Of a stretch of DNA of 64,000 nt, positions 11,970-24,261 are shown one piece after another. Numbering within the stretch: position 1 is the first letter of the stretch; every line of letters starts with the position of its first letter. The notes under the pieces are model-generated. The model saw only the letters and a program-made list of their open reading frames with translations, was not told the DNA's origin and searched no databases. Position numbers and translations under genes: made by a program. Source of the DNA: Macrotrachela quadricornifera (taxonomy: Eukaryota > Rotifera > Eurotatoria > Philodinida > Philodinidae); the NCBI GenBank assembly GCA_022393335.1, contig JAJEKB010020521.1:16490-80489 (forward strand). Reading direction: 5' to 3'.

Positions 11970-12240
11970 CGAATACGAAGTCCGTACACGTGTATAAACG
12001 GCCGTATACGTTCAGGATATGATCGTATATCTCGGTGACCCTATACGGCGTAACACAAGCGCATAACGAGGGAAACGGAGGAAAACGAAGATCGTATACG
12101 GTCTCTATTTACGAAAGTAGTAAGCGACCGTATTTTTCTCCGTATATCGCCGTATTTCTTCGTATACGACACGGAGATATACGATCGTAATACTGAGACA
12201 GATAATACGGCAAAAAACGGTGATATACGAGCGTATTTCT
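11970..12240. other. CGTA/TACG-dense, CpG-rich island
   Basis: About 20 copies of CGTA or TACG occur in 270 bp, in surroundings where CpG is scarce. There is also a local inverted pair: GATCGTATATCTC near 12018 and GAGATATACGATC near 12174. A minus-strand frame of 95 codons over this region follows from the low stop density and has no protein features. Origin unknown; a decayed satellite or MITE is possible. Confidence 0.5.
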
Positions 12241-12514
12241 CTGCGCACGATTGATTATGACCGAGTGGTTTCGACCTGGGTTGTCTCTCTAAATATATGT
12301 CGCCATTATTCGGTAATCTTACCATCAATTCGTTTTACTAAAATCAATTTGATGTGATTGATAAGATAGATAGATAACAGAGAACGATTCACATTCATCA
12401 AAAGTTTATCCACTTATGCAAAATGCACTCTGATGAGCCTTCCTTCTCTTCTCTTCTCCCTCGGGTTTTTCTTCATACTGTCACTTAACTATCTTTATGT
12501 CTTTCAATGGATAA

Positions 12515-13120
12515 AACATTAAAATTTCTTTCTTTTATTCTTTGGTTATAATTCATAGTTTTTTATCGATATGGATTCAACTTGGTTTTCGTTTAATATA
12601 TGAAAATCATAAATTTAAATTACCACCGATAACAAATCAAATTTTATTTCAACTAGCAACTGTAATTGCTAAATGTATTCGTGAAAGACAAGTAAATCTT
12701 TTTTTTTGAAAAGAAAAAACGTAAAAATAAAATAGTTTTTATTTTTTATTTTTAGATAACTTCATATGAAGTTGTTCGTCTTTGTATGGATCGAATTCGA
12801 TCTATTCAATCATATTTAAATGTTTATATTGATGAAAGATTTGATCAAGCCTTAATTGAAGCTCAAGAAATCGATCGTATTTTAGATAATGAAAAATGCT
12901 TACCTGATCAACGGAGGGAAGAATGAGCTACTTTTCTTGGTGTTCCATTTGCTATTAAAGAATCAACGGGATTTCTTGGTTTTCATAATTCAACTGGAAT
13001 TGCTACAAGAAAAAATTTTATATAAACTCGAACAGCAAAAGCTGTAGAAAATATGTTAAAACCAGGTGCTATTTTTTTATGCAATACAAACGTTAGTGAA
13101 GGATGTATATGGTTCGAATT
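12515..13120 (+). pseudogene. FAAH2-like amidase, truncated pseudogene
   Basis: Two exons in phase (12515-12691 and 12756-13120, 64-nt intron) encode the N-terminal part of an amidase-signature hydrolase: a hydrophobic lead, LPPITNQILFQLA, TSYEVV, LGVPFAIKES with the catalytic Lys region, then TNVSEG with W-F-E. Fatty-acid amide hydrolase 2 is the closest family I know. No ATG opens the frame, TGA at 12924-12926 and TAA at 13023-13025 interrupt it, and the Ser-rich core (GGSSGG) expected next is absent. A piggyBac-like MITE sits 50 bp downstream. The gene is dead and 3'-truncated. Confidence 0.8.
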
Positions 13121-13171
13121 GTAAGTTTATCAGAAAAAAAAAAACTAAATTTATTATTTAACTTCTTTTTT

Positions 13172-13550
13172 TTAACCCTTTCGCTACGATTGGATTTTCA
13201 TATAAAATCAGATTTGTAAATACCTTTTATTAGAAAACAAAATACACTACAAGATACAGCATGAGAAGGGCTGCAATCTACACCATAAAACCTACTTCAA
13301 TTATGTACTTTTTTTTTTCAAGAAAATACAAAACTGTCTACGACCATTTTTTGAGGTCCCTTGAAAACTATAGTATTTTACGTCAAAATTTGTAAAATAT
13401 AATTGAAATAGGTTTTACAGTGTAGATTGTAGAGCTTTTCACGCTGCATATTATGGTATATCTTGTTTTTTAATAAAATGTATTTCAAGATTAAGATTTA
13501 AAATGCAAAGTGTAACCCACCGGTGAGCGACATCGTGGCGAAAGGGTTAA
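13172..13550. mobile_element. piggyBac-like MITE
   Basis: The element begins TTAA-CCCTTTCGCTACGAT and ends ATCGTGGCGAAAGGG-TTAA: 19-bp inverted ends with one mismatch, including the TTAA duplications typical of piggyBac insertions. Inside, the arms stay imperfectly inverted for over 130 bp and include the motif CAAGATRCAGCRTGA (13255 forward) and its inverse near 13440-13475. No coding capacity. Related sequence occurs at 8790, 10300 and 51555. Confidence 0.8.
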
Positions 13551-15171
13551 TTTCATCTATTAAATAATCAATAAAAATGCATGAGCATGAAGTCAAAAAT
13601 GATCATTAAATATTTTCAAACAATTTTTGACATAATAGGTGTAGTCTATAGTGTTGCTTTTACAAATCGATATCATAGCAAATGGTATAACATCACCTTA
13701 GCACCATATGTATTTTAAAAACTAATGTAAGACAACGACTAACGTTGACTCGTTTTTTTTTTTAATTTTGCATTATTTTAATTAACTTATAATGTTGAGT
13801 TACACAGAACACTGTCTTTCCTGACTGGTCACCGTAGCAGTTATTCAACTGAACGTTCGTAATGGTTTTCCAAAACAAACATCTTCTTGTGTGTTTCGTT
13901 AGTGATGTACACATATTTATGCTGCGATGGCTCATAATTAAGAGCCTCAAGGCAAATAAATATTTATACGAAGAGAGAGAAATCTAAAATAGACGTACAT
14001 TCGATAAAAAGAATGCAAATAACAAATAAAAGTAATAAGAACAAGACGAAATAAGTTTTGTGACATGCAGGAAACCATAACATAAAGAAAATATATAAAA
14101 TGAGCACCGAATAAAAAAGAAAAGTAAAAATGATACAAAAACGTATCAACTATGCTCTTTTTGTAACTAACTTATAGAAATATACTAATGTATTGGACCC
14201 ACATCACGTTTTTGTTTTAATGAAATCGGTTAATTACACTTTATCTTCTTCACTATATAGTAAATAGCTAGGGAACAAAATATTTTTTTTATGACATTAC
14301 ATGTTATGTGAAAAGAAATATTCTAAATATAGACAAAATCATTTATGTTATAACTAAAAGTAACCCGAACATCTGCATTCCATAAAAAATTATTCTCAGA
14401 TGAAAGTTTTAAAGAAAAAAAATGACGATTTTTATTTTTATCGAAGAAGGAACTGATTTTAACAAAATGTATTTTAGTTTATTGATTTTTTCGTATTCAT
14501 TATGTATAGACGTTTGTTAATAATTATTCTTATACAAATGTTTTCAACTCATTTATAAGATCTCGTTCTTTGATAGAATAGCGAAATTAGTATGAACAAT
14601 TGAGGGTTACTTTGATGAAAACGATAAAAGTTGAATTTGTAGTATTTCAACTAAGAAAGCTTATGAAAATTTTTTTCCAAGAACGCATTCTTATTTTATA
14701 TGTGAAATATTTCATTAATAAGAAACCGTTCAACTGTTAATTCTGAACATTTCTGAAGAAAATTATCATCTTGAATTAATTTCATCATTGTATGTTGTTA
14801 TTATCATAGTCTAGTAGTTCTATTAATAAATATTTAGTATCATATACCTATTCATATTAACTGTGTTACACTAAACTGTGTAGACAATAATCAGCATACT
14901 AATTTCTTTCTCTGTTAATAAGATACTTTTGTAGCTGTGACGAAGAAAGTATGAAGTACATTATTATGACCTCCAATTCATTTGACACATGAAACAGTTA
15001 CTCCTTCACCGTTATTATGATGAGACAGAAGAAAAAGAAGATATCTTTAAATAAAATGGCGACCTGTTATCTTTAATATTTGTGTAACAGTGAAAAGAAA
15101 GACAACAAATGTAATGTAAGCAAAAACAACCAGTTTATTATATCAATATTAACAATTTACTTTATTTTGCC
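13551..15171. other. Intergenic, no gene recognised
   Basis: AT-rich with short non-coding frames only. The final few hundred bases presumably carry the promoter of the gene starting at 15172. Confidence 0.4.
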
Positions 15172-16128
15172 ATGTATTTAATAATAAAATATTTTTATTT
15201 ACTTTATGTTATAATACCGAATGCATTTGCAATATTTTTATCGTATGATTATTTCAAAATAAATGTATATAACCCGATGTCAATGGAAGCTACATTACTA
15301 ATGAACTATGATTTTATACCAGATCCTGAATTTCCTGATAAAAATCTATGGACATACAACCAATATGTTTTTGCTGTCGATCAAACGCAAAATCGACTAT
15401 TTACAAGTTGGAAAACATATCCACCGCGTCCTGATATATCTTGTGTAATGCGTCACAATATACAAACAAAAGAAACACAGCAAGGACCATTTTACAATAT
15501 TACTTTAATAGGATTACATTTTGATTTCAATAATCAACATTTATTTACCATTGGTACGACACGTAATGGTCTATCCAGCTTTTTATGGGAAGTTGATCAA
15601 AATACATTGACATTACGGAAATTAATTGATCTCACATCACAAGGGAAACCACAAGTGGGTAGCACATATGATATATTGGAAAATATTTTATATTATCGTA
15701 CAGAAACAGAATTAATCGGAATTAATATGAAAACATTTATGACTGAAACGATATGTAAACTTGATTCTAATCCATATTTAGATAATTTATTTATAATCAA
15801 TGAATATTTTTATACTATTTATAATTGGCGAAAAGCTCCATTTGATTTTACAATAAGTAATTTGACAATAAAAGAATTAGATAAAAACTTCTGTCATGCC
15901 AATAAACAATTGGATATTAAACAACCAACATTAACTGCAGTATTAACTGGAAGAATATCGAATTTAGATAAGAATCAAATCGTATTTGGATACAACGACG
16001 ATTTTTCTATGTTTGGTCATGCTGCACATGTATTAATTGTAGATATAAGAGAATGGAAAGTTATTAATGAGGTGTACCAACGCTTTTCAGTTTCACCTAG
16101 TGAACTTATTTATATGTCTTCGCCATAA
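15172..16128 (+). CDS. Predicted secreted beta-propeller-like protein, 318 aa
   Basis: Intact single-exon frame of 318 codons. Residues 1-24 are hydrophobic and end near NAFA, consistent with a signal peptide. The remainder is rich in beta-type stretches with periodic patterns (for example NRLFTSW, QHLFTIGT, NILYYRTE, NQIVFGYN), which suggests a WD/NHL-like or SMP-30-like propeller, but I cannot assign a family. Several N-glycosylation sequons (NITL, NLTI) fit secretion. The product is unknown. It is flanked by long non-coding stretches on both sides. Confidence 0.6.
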   Translation: MYLIIKYFYLLYVIIPNAFAIFLSYDYFKINVYNPMSMEATLLMNYDFIPDPEFPDKNLWTYNQYVFAVDQTQNRLFTSWKTYPPRPDISCVMRHNIQTKETQQGPFYNITLIGLHFDFNNQHLFTIGTTRNGLSSFLWEVDQNTLTLRKLIDLTSQGKPQVGSTYDILENILYYRTETELIGINMKTFMTETICKLDSNPYLDNLFIINEYFYTIYNWRKAPFDFTISNLTIKELDKNFCHANKQLDIKQPTLTAVLTGRISNLDKNQIVFGYNDDFSMFGHAAHVLIVDIREWKVINEVYQRFSVSPSELIYMSSP

Positions 16129-19100
16129 AAAGATAACTAATAAAACTGTAATTTACCAGTATAATAAATTCTTCTAACAACAGTTAATGTTACAATAATG
16201 TTATTTTGCATGAGACTTAATATATGTGATAAAACATTTATTCTCATAGCTTTTGTGCTTAATTTATCGAATAGTCATTCACAGACGTTATGATCTATTT
16301 ATATCAAATGCTACACCTTCATATGTATTCTTATAAAATGAGCATTAACTACTTTATGTTTACAGTACTAACTAAAAATTTCTCAGTCATTTGAATCTTA
16401 GCTATTTTAAAAACTGGATACATAAAATCTTCTATGTATATACTTTATGAAAAACCACTGATGTACGTGTCACTCGTACTAAAATTACTCTTATTAAAAT
16501 TAACGAGGCCTTATTTTTTTGTTTGCACTATCTAAGGTCATTAAATTGATGAAGATTTATGACCACTTTTCTATAATGATTGATATATAGAAGAACTACA
16601 TGATATCATTGTGAACCTAGCTTGGTTCTCTTACATTTATTTTCTTATCCATATAATATGACAAGTTTTACTAATTAGTTTCTTTTCTGTACGAAAAAAA
16701 ATTGCATTTTGATACAACTTGTCATAATTAACTTTTTATTTCTCATAATAATGAAGATTTTACAATTGAAATTAAAAGCATTTAAAGAAGGAATACAATC
16801 CAATAGACGTTGTTCTTTTCAACAAAGTTCTTGTTGTAGAACTAATACTCAATTATTAAATCAATTGCAAAATCTATTTATATCCTATGAAGTATTTTTA
16901 ATCTCCTACAGAATATGTGTATGATAAATTACATGAAGATATTATGTGTCTATGTTCAAATTACATTAAAATGGTCAATTAATGATGCATGAAGATTCTT
17001 ACTTATTAAAAGCATACAATCAGGTTAGTCAAATTTTGTTTTGTGATTGAAAAATGATATATATTTTAGTCAATAATGCTGTTATCGAATTGATGTATTT
17101 CAGAATAGCTTTTAGATCTTTTTAATACTTTTTCTAAAAATGTCGACTCCAATAGCATATAATCAAATTCATTTTTATCACACTAAATATCCATTGAGTA
17201 ATGGTAAACATACGCGTATTTATCGATACACAAGTAAACCGAACGATCATGGTCGGTATCTTGCAAAATCATTATTTTCTTTTATTAGTTCTGTTTTCTT
17301 TTACAAAAACGTTGCTCTGGTAGACCAGTGTTACCACTAGTCCACTTATTTTCGTCATCGCAACATGAATGTGATCAGATGTGATCATTTACCTCTTGGT
17401 ATAGTTGTAATAAGTAATTATTTTCGAGTATATGTAGTTCACGACGTCTCTTGTGTCTTTACACATACTATATCGATGATCAGAGTTATTCTAAAATCAC
17501 ATATCACTTTTGTTGGTCCTTTCAAACACTTTTTCATTGATCTGCGCTTATAGATCATAATCTTCAGAACATTCGATAGCTTTTTAAATTTAAAACTATC
17601 CAATTCTTTTGTGACACATCATTCGGCTTTTGTTTTTGACTTTGTTTGAAATCGAGTATTACTTTTTTTTCTCTTTTTCTTTAGAAAGAATTAATCCTGG
17701 TTATATGCTAAATATCTGTTAAAATCTTATTTCACTGAATTATTTGATGAATTGTTTAATTTTCATGACAACTTCAGATTTCGAAAATCGTGTTCTCTCA
17801 TATTAAAACTTTATTCATGTTTTCTCAATCTGGAAAGAGTGGAATTGATGCTCTTAATCATTTCAATTATACTTCCTCTTATTTAAAAAATCTCTTCCAA
17901 ATTTTGCAATTTTAATATCCATTTTGACTCTGGGAGTGCGATTGTATAAATGAACAAGATTGGTATTTGAGTGTATAAGGAACGCTCACTTGTTTTTAGT
18001 GCACCAATCGTGTTGTCATCTTTTTACTCATATATGAATTGATCTAACATTCGAAATGATAAAATGATGATTATCTGACTAGATCCTATGCAAATAGGAA
18101 AGTCAAACGTTTCTTTTGATTTTACCCTTTAATCGATCAAATGATTTCCGATTAGTCCCATAGTAAATATATAAATGGAATGTATATAGACAAAAGAGAT
18201 GTCGTAAGCTACATGTCTAGGAAACAAAGAAAGTCATTTCATCACTCTTACACAATGGTTGAACTTGTTGCACAATCAAAATAACAGAAAGATAAAGTAC
18301 AAAAAACTGGAAGAATAATTATTTGGTCGATCAAAATTTAAAGATAATCTTAAATTATAAGAATAACGACCTAAAAATGAAAAATACAATTATCGAGTGA
18401 ACATTTCTCAAAATATTAAAAACGTAATCACAAAGTAGAGGTGCGCAAGTACAAATACAATTACAATTTGTACTTTGGTTTATTCATATAGTTCCACTAA
18501 CATTATATGTACCCTGAATAGATCTTGAACCCTCCTTAAATCTTCGAATTTGCAAAAATTGTATTATGTACTATAATGTATGTATTTCGATTGCGCCTTG
18601 TACTCTGGACTTTAGAAAGTCTAGAGTATTATTGTATAACTATATACGCCAACATTTAGAATATAATATCCTGAATCGCTGTTCACTGCTAATAATGCCA
18701 TAATTCAATTTCCTATTAAGTTGAATAAAGACAATGTAATTTTATACGGCACACTTACATATCGGGAAGGTTCTAACAGTCAATATTCATAAATTGCATT
18801 GTTTGTCTTACTCCACGATCCCAATATAAGCATAAAAATGCATAGGATCTGACACATAGAAATGTTCAAAATATAGTTGTTTTAACTTTAGTAAGACGTT
18901 AGTTTTCGAAAAAGGAGCAAATATGATGCTGTGTGAAATTTTTCCATAAGTAAGTCTTTAATTGGTGAATTCGAGGAGGCATTGTGAAATACAAGAGAAA
19001 TTTTGTACTCGTACTTGTGCAGCTCTCAACTTCAAAAGATTAGAAAAGACTTTACGAAACTTTCAAGTCTTCATAAGACTACATGGCTGAAGTTTCTATC

Positions 19101-20854
19101 CTAAAAAAGCCGATAATTAGTAGTTGTAAAGAAGAAATTTGCAGTTTTTTATCAAAAATGTCATATTAATTGTATTTATGTTGTTTATTCATTTACAATG
19201 ATCACAGAAGGAAGAATAGTGGCAATTATAACCAAATTTGTTTCATTCTCTAACACTAACAAAACTAAAATTGTGGGTCATAAAGATCAAGCATTTATTT
19301 TTAGCATTTGAGATCATTTTTTGATCAAGTTTTATGCGACAGCAATAAACATCCCAAGAGCTATCACTTATGAAATATAGTCGGGATCGAACTGAAACCA
19401 TTATTTCAACATGAAGATCTTTTTTAATGTTTATTCTCTTTTTGATTTCATTGAAAAGTATTTTATACATTTAATATTGATTCTAAAATAAGAACATGAT
19501 TCATGTAAATCTAAATGTGCTGTATATATACATTTTATTTGTGTTTTGTGATACATTTAATGGACTTATGTTTATATAACAGTGAGCTAGGTTATAAGAA
19601 CTTAATTTTTTTTCAATTTTAACTATCTGACAGCTCCATTTTAGCACACTAATATAGTCTAGCTGTGTAGATTGAAAGCGATAAAAATAGACATTCAACA
19701 ATATGAACTCGTTAAAAAGAAAAAAAAGTAATCGAAAATAATTATCAAAAACGTAAAAGAAAATTAAACCCTGAGGATAAAAGTTAGCCACAGTCGAAAA
19801 ATGGAGTAGTGTGCGCCTTTGTAGTAGAATTCGGTCTACTACTCAGAATCTATATTTTTCAGCAATTAACTCACGTCAAGATTAAATCAAAACAAAAATA
19901 AACTTTACGATAAAATCATAAATAGTGAATTAAGTTCCTATTAACTATAATTGCATTTGATGAATCTTAGTTTAATTTAATTTTAATAGAGCTTGAGGAT
20001 GCGTCCGATCCGTCATTAGTATATAGCATTTTATAATGTTATTTACCCTATTTCACTTTCAATATATTCAATAATAGATGAAATTATTTTTATTCTACTT
20101 ATTCATTTTAAAATTTTATTTTCATGTTATTCAACGGAAAGTTGATATGCTCAAATTTAAAAGAGTTAAGGTAATTAAAATTTAATTCGTTAACATGTTC
20201 TGTCTTGCTTATTAGAAGATAAGCATTTCCTCAGGCTCTGCAGCAAGATTTCGAACACTACATGAAGATTAAAAGATAAACAGTGACATATAAAAAAAAC
20301 TAAATACCAACGGAAAAGAAGAGAAGAAATAAGGAAAGATTAATATCAATTAGAGAACATAAGGAAATTGTAATTATTGATACGGATGATGTTAGGTGCG
20401 ATTTCTCATTAATGAACAATCACATATTGATCCAAAGTATTACTGAAAAACATACACATATATTTGTCAACCTAAGATATTTCATATCACTTTAAAAATG
20501 TTGCGAAGAATGAGCTGTAGTGCTGATCTCAAGCTTTCTCAAGAATCAGAAATTAGATGTTCTTTTCTCGTATCTATCATTAGTTTCAAAACTTGACTAT
20601 CACCACAACGTGCAAAGATAAGAATACAACGATGCAAGACATAAAAAGAAAACATGATAAATATCATTTCTTATTGTCTCTCTTTAGTGAAAAGGACGAA
20701 ATATTGAAAGATCAACATTGAAAAGGTCGAACTTACAAATCGAGGATATGATATATATATATGTTTGTGTATATTATTCTTGTTTTTATAGTTAAAGTTT
20801 ATATGAGAGACTTTACCTCTCATGCTACTGATGGCATTCTTATCGTTATTCTAG
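16129..20854. other. Long stretch without a recognisable gene
   Basis: 4.7 kb of AT-rich DNA. Short frames at 16709-16924, 17140-17340 and 19243-19791 show no motif. An 18600-18627 palindrome (TACTCT-GACTTT and inverse, one mismatch per arm) and a hairpin GTAGTAGA/TCTACTAC at 19826-19847 are visible. The last bases before 20855 look like an intron 3' end (TTATTCTAG), so a 5' UTR exon of the next gene may lie here. Confidence 0.4.
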
Positions 20855-21258
20855 ATGGACTCGCAACTATCAAAACCGCACATTATCATTGAAAATATGT
20901 TCGAAAATTTGAACATTGAACGAGAACTACCACAGTCAACATCCTACGAGTTAATACCCGTAAATAACTCTCACGACGAACTATTAGCATGTCTTTCTTT
21001 GAACCCTGTCGCCATAATTGGTGATTCTTTTCCGATCAGTGCACAACTTGTTTCTCAAATGCCATCATCAGTGAAAGTTATCACGGAACTTGGCGCTGGT
21101 TATGATAACATTGATGTCAAAGCTTGTCGACAACGANNNNNNNNNNTCATGTGGCTTGGTATTCAGTTGAATCAGAACGAACGTTGAGAGAAAGAGCGAT
21201 TAAAGATACTTTGAGAGTCTTAAGAGGTGAAAAACCGATTAATCCTATTCCAGAATAA
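20855..21258 (+). CDS. D-2-hydroxyacid dehydrogenase (CtBP/PGDH-like), interrupted by assembly gap
   Basis: Codons 20855-21136 encode the N-terminal substrate-binding domain of a D-isomer 2-hydroxyacid dehydrogenase, ending with the family's ITELGAGYDNID motif. After 10 N (21137-21146), frame 21148-21258 gives the C-terminal end of the same kind of enzyme: HVAWYSVES (the catalytic-His region), then LRERA and VLRGEKPINPIPE, stop. About 200 residues with the NAD-binding Rossmann fold are missing, so the 10-N block is a placeholder for an unsequenced or collapsed segment. The family reduces 2-keto acids with NAD(P)H; the AWYS/LREA tail resembles CtBP and bacterial relatives. Start ATG directly follows a TTCTAG acceptor-like sequence. 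Confidence 0.8.
21137..21146. other. Assembly gap (10 N)
   Basis: Ten undefined bases lie inside the dehydrogenase gene. The reading frames on either side belong to opposite ends of one enzyme, so the true missing length is probably about 600 bp or more and not ten. Confidence 0.99.
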
Positions 21259-21835
21259 ATTATTCTACTGCAAATTTTACCACTATATTTTCACAACTTT
21301 CATACATCTTTTTATCTGATTTGTTGTTTTCAAAATAAGGTGAGTGGACTTAAGCTTAATTACTAGGAGAGTGGCTAACAGTTAATAATAGTCATATCAC
21401 GATCATTCTAATACCTTTAGATTAATATTCAATGGTTTTTTTGTAGTTATATCATTTCACTATAATTGGGCCTTCCCAAAGGTTCCAGTAGGATGAATAC
21501 AATACTGGTCATAAATTCCTCACCCTCATGAAATGCCTCAATATTTGACGTTTTTGGCTTGATATTTTGGTGGCATATCCGTAGGAAGAAACACTGATTC
21601 TAAGCACCAACTTGATCTCAATTCAATATAACAGGACAATGTTGTCTATTTAATACTGTCTTTACCTTTCATTCCTTATATTTCCACCATACAAGCACTT
21701 TGAATTCTATGGAACACATCATGTGAAAGCCTCATGCCTCAGCTTTACGGGAAAACATTTTCCTCAGAAAACTCTTTCAGAATGATGATATATCACTCTC
21801 TCGATGAGTGTTGATGGAATCTTACGAAAAAGCAT

Positions 21836-21950
21836 ATTTAGGCATTCAAACATTTTAGAGCCTATCCTTTGGTCATAAATAAGCCTCGATGAAATATGAA
21901 AAATCTAAAAAGAATTCATTCTCTCACGTTTTTATTCACGAACGAATGAA
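21836..21950 (+). repeat. Dispersed repeat, copy 1
   Basis: About 110 bp resembling 25609-25722 in the same orientation. Shared blocks are TTAGG-TTCAAAC, CTATC-TTT-CATAA, CTC-ATGA, AAATCT-AAAAAGA and TTCATT-CTCA. Non-coding; family unknown. Confidence 0.5.
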
Positions 21951-22159
21951 TTTCCAAGATATTTATGAAAATAGAGAAGAAAAAGATAGACGATTGTTTC
22001 TTGAAAAATAGTAGAGTAATCCTACCATATCCTGATGATAAAAGTACTGTTGTTTTTGATACTCAGACTGAAATAAAAGCGTTCCTTTCCGAGTTCCAGA
22101 TTTCTATAATTTACACCAAACTATAGTTTCTCTACAAATACATTGAGACCAAACTTTCT

Positions 22160-22974
22160 AAAAATATTTGTTTTTTACAGATTGAGACGAAGTGTGAGAC
22201 AGAAAATCAGGAAATAATCATAGTTTCAGCTGATCAATTCGTAGACAATGTTTGCAGGCATTTGTCAAAGTATGAAGCCAATGTGTTCATTAATACAGAT
22301 CAAAGTAGGATCGAACTCAAACTACATTCTTCTCGATTGTTGAGCCACAAAGACGAGAAGATTAAAATTGCATCTGCCTGCACTACAAATGCCACTACTC
22401 ATAGTTACGCAGTGTAAACAATCATTACACTTGATGGTTATCTTTTCTTGCCGATGTATCTCTGTTTAAGTTTCCACAAGCTCAAGACATCCTAAGTTGA
22501 CTATTGATGTGATCATATTCTTCCTCTGTCACTTAGTCCACGAAAGAAGTTTCTACTTATGACGAACTGTTGGGAAGGATGGACTGATGGAAAGCATTTT
22601 CTATGATTGCATTCTCAGATGCACAAAACTTGAAATGCCGAAGAAATGACGGTTCAAAGTTCAATCATTGGATTTCTGTTTTTATTAGACCAATGAAAGT
22701 AATTCCTTGTCGGTTGTTTGTTCATGCACTTCTCGATAAACTTGATATCAACATTATCGAACGTAATAATATCATTCGTCTCACATCTCTAAATCATAAT
22801 CAGCTCTCTTTTGAAGTTTCTCTTAGGATGATCGAATGCGCTTTGTATGTTAGTGGCTGCACAGACAATCATTTAGAGTCTTTCGAAACTGTGAATGAAG
22901 AGTGTTACTCATTTGACGCTACAATATGCGGAACATCTTCGTATAATGGGACTCCTTTTATTTGTTGCAGTTGA
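22160..22974 (+). pseudogene. Pogo/Tc5-type (DDE_1) transposase remnant
   Basis: The first segment (about 22190-22420) reads NVFINTDQS, the first catalytic Asp context (NADQSGF in the family), then LHSSRLLSHK and NATTHSY, the SATTHSYT motif, before a stop. After a frame-damaged middle, 22603-22974 reads LDINIIERNNIIRLTSLNHNQL and, later, SGCTDNHLESFETV and FICC. That series matches the C-terminal region of DDE_1 transposases of the pogo/Tc5 kind (DINxxxRNNIIKLQSLxHNQ). The middle catalytic region is scrambled. Inactive fragment; no TIRs located. Confidence 0.6.
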
Positions 22975-24261
22975 TGCGACAAACCATTGTGTTTCAATCA
23001 TATTTTCCTGGATTAGAATTTTTATTGTACCCGAAATAAAATAAAAAATTTTGAACATTCTTTGGACTGATGGACAACAAGTAGATATGTTATTCATAAA
23101 ATTTAATCTAACTTTTAAGTTCGAAAAGATCAGACAAGCAGTATACAAAATTGAGAAAAGTTTCATCAAATAGTACTGTACTAGTTTTCAAGAAACAATC
23201 GTTTATCCTTTTCTTCTCTATTTTTATATATATTTCTTGGAAATTCGATATCTCGTGAAAAAAGGTACAAGAGAATGAATTCTTTTTAGGTTTTTTATAT
23301 CTCATCGAGATCTACTCATGGCGAAACGAAGGGCTTTAAAATGCTTGAACACATAAATATGTCTCCTCATTAGTAGCCCAAGTGAATCTGGAGTGTGAAA
23401 TATTCGAAACTCTCCATCGATATATTTTATTTTATTGTGTGATTATAGTATCAAGAAAAGCTTGAGTGATGATTTCGAATCAGAAAATGCTTTCTGTTTT
23501 TCTTCTTCTGTTTTATGAATATTAAAAAGAGGCAGTATTCATTTTAAAGACATTTTCTATAAAAAAAGCACGATTAATTTTGGATGGTTATTACCACTGC
23601 TTCGGGTAGGTATGTAAAATAAATGAGGTAGATCTAAGCAAAATTTACAAAAACTTAAAAACATTTCTAAACGAAAATAGTCGATTATTTTGCACTCAAC
23701 ATATTCAGTATTCAACTTTAATCATGTTAAGTGACATTTAGTCAGACAAGTGAATTATGACGTTCACTGTGTATTTATCAGTTGTTGTATGCTTTTCTTT
23801 TTCACTATTCTTGAGATGCTGCTATTATTGTCATAAAGAGTTTAATGTTTTTATAAAGTTTATTAAAAAAAAGTTAATTAAATGAATATCATGTTTGTTA
23901 GTAAGTAAACACTACAATGATTAATTGTATAAAAAAAAGGCGAAAAAATTGAGACGTTCTTATGAGTAATTGATGAATTAAATTGTTTGATAAATGAATG
24001 TAGATTTGCTAAAAATACAAAAGAAATATTCGGTTAGGTAAAATCTATAATAAATGTGAATAAGACAAGTATAATATAGAATTCAAGAGAACATACAAGA
24101 AAATATTTTGATATACGAAGTAAATATCCATTCTATTTCATTTACTAATATAATTTTTTCAAAAACTTCTCACACATTAGAAGCATTGTCGATACACTAG
24201 CATCTACTAAGTATACATAAGTAAACAATAAATCTAAGACTTACATTGATATACTAAAATA
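22975..24261. other. Intergenic, no gene recognised
   Basis: AT-rich, low-complexity stretches and no supported frame. The end nearest 24261 is the 3' flank of the minus-strand gene. Confidence 0.4.

Noticed and set aside
12250..12290. TGACCGAGTGG resembling a tRNA A box (SINE head or tRNA)
   Set aside because: A B-box-like GGTTTCGACC follows immediately instead of 30-60 bp later, and no cloverleaf can be drawn.
16709..17553. Three short plus-strand frames (71, 66 and 62 codons)
   Set aside because: No motif and no splice sites that join them; probably chance frames or remnants beyond recognition.
18436..18605. Possible hAT-like MITE (AGGTGCGCAAGTAC... and inverted AAGGCGCAA...)
   Set aside because: The inverted ends need gaps to match and no target duplication is visible; too weak to list as a feature.
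19370..19410. GTTCGATCCC-like string on the minus strand resembling a tRNA B box
   Set aside because: No acceptor stem, A box or anticodon arm in the expected places.
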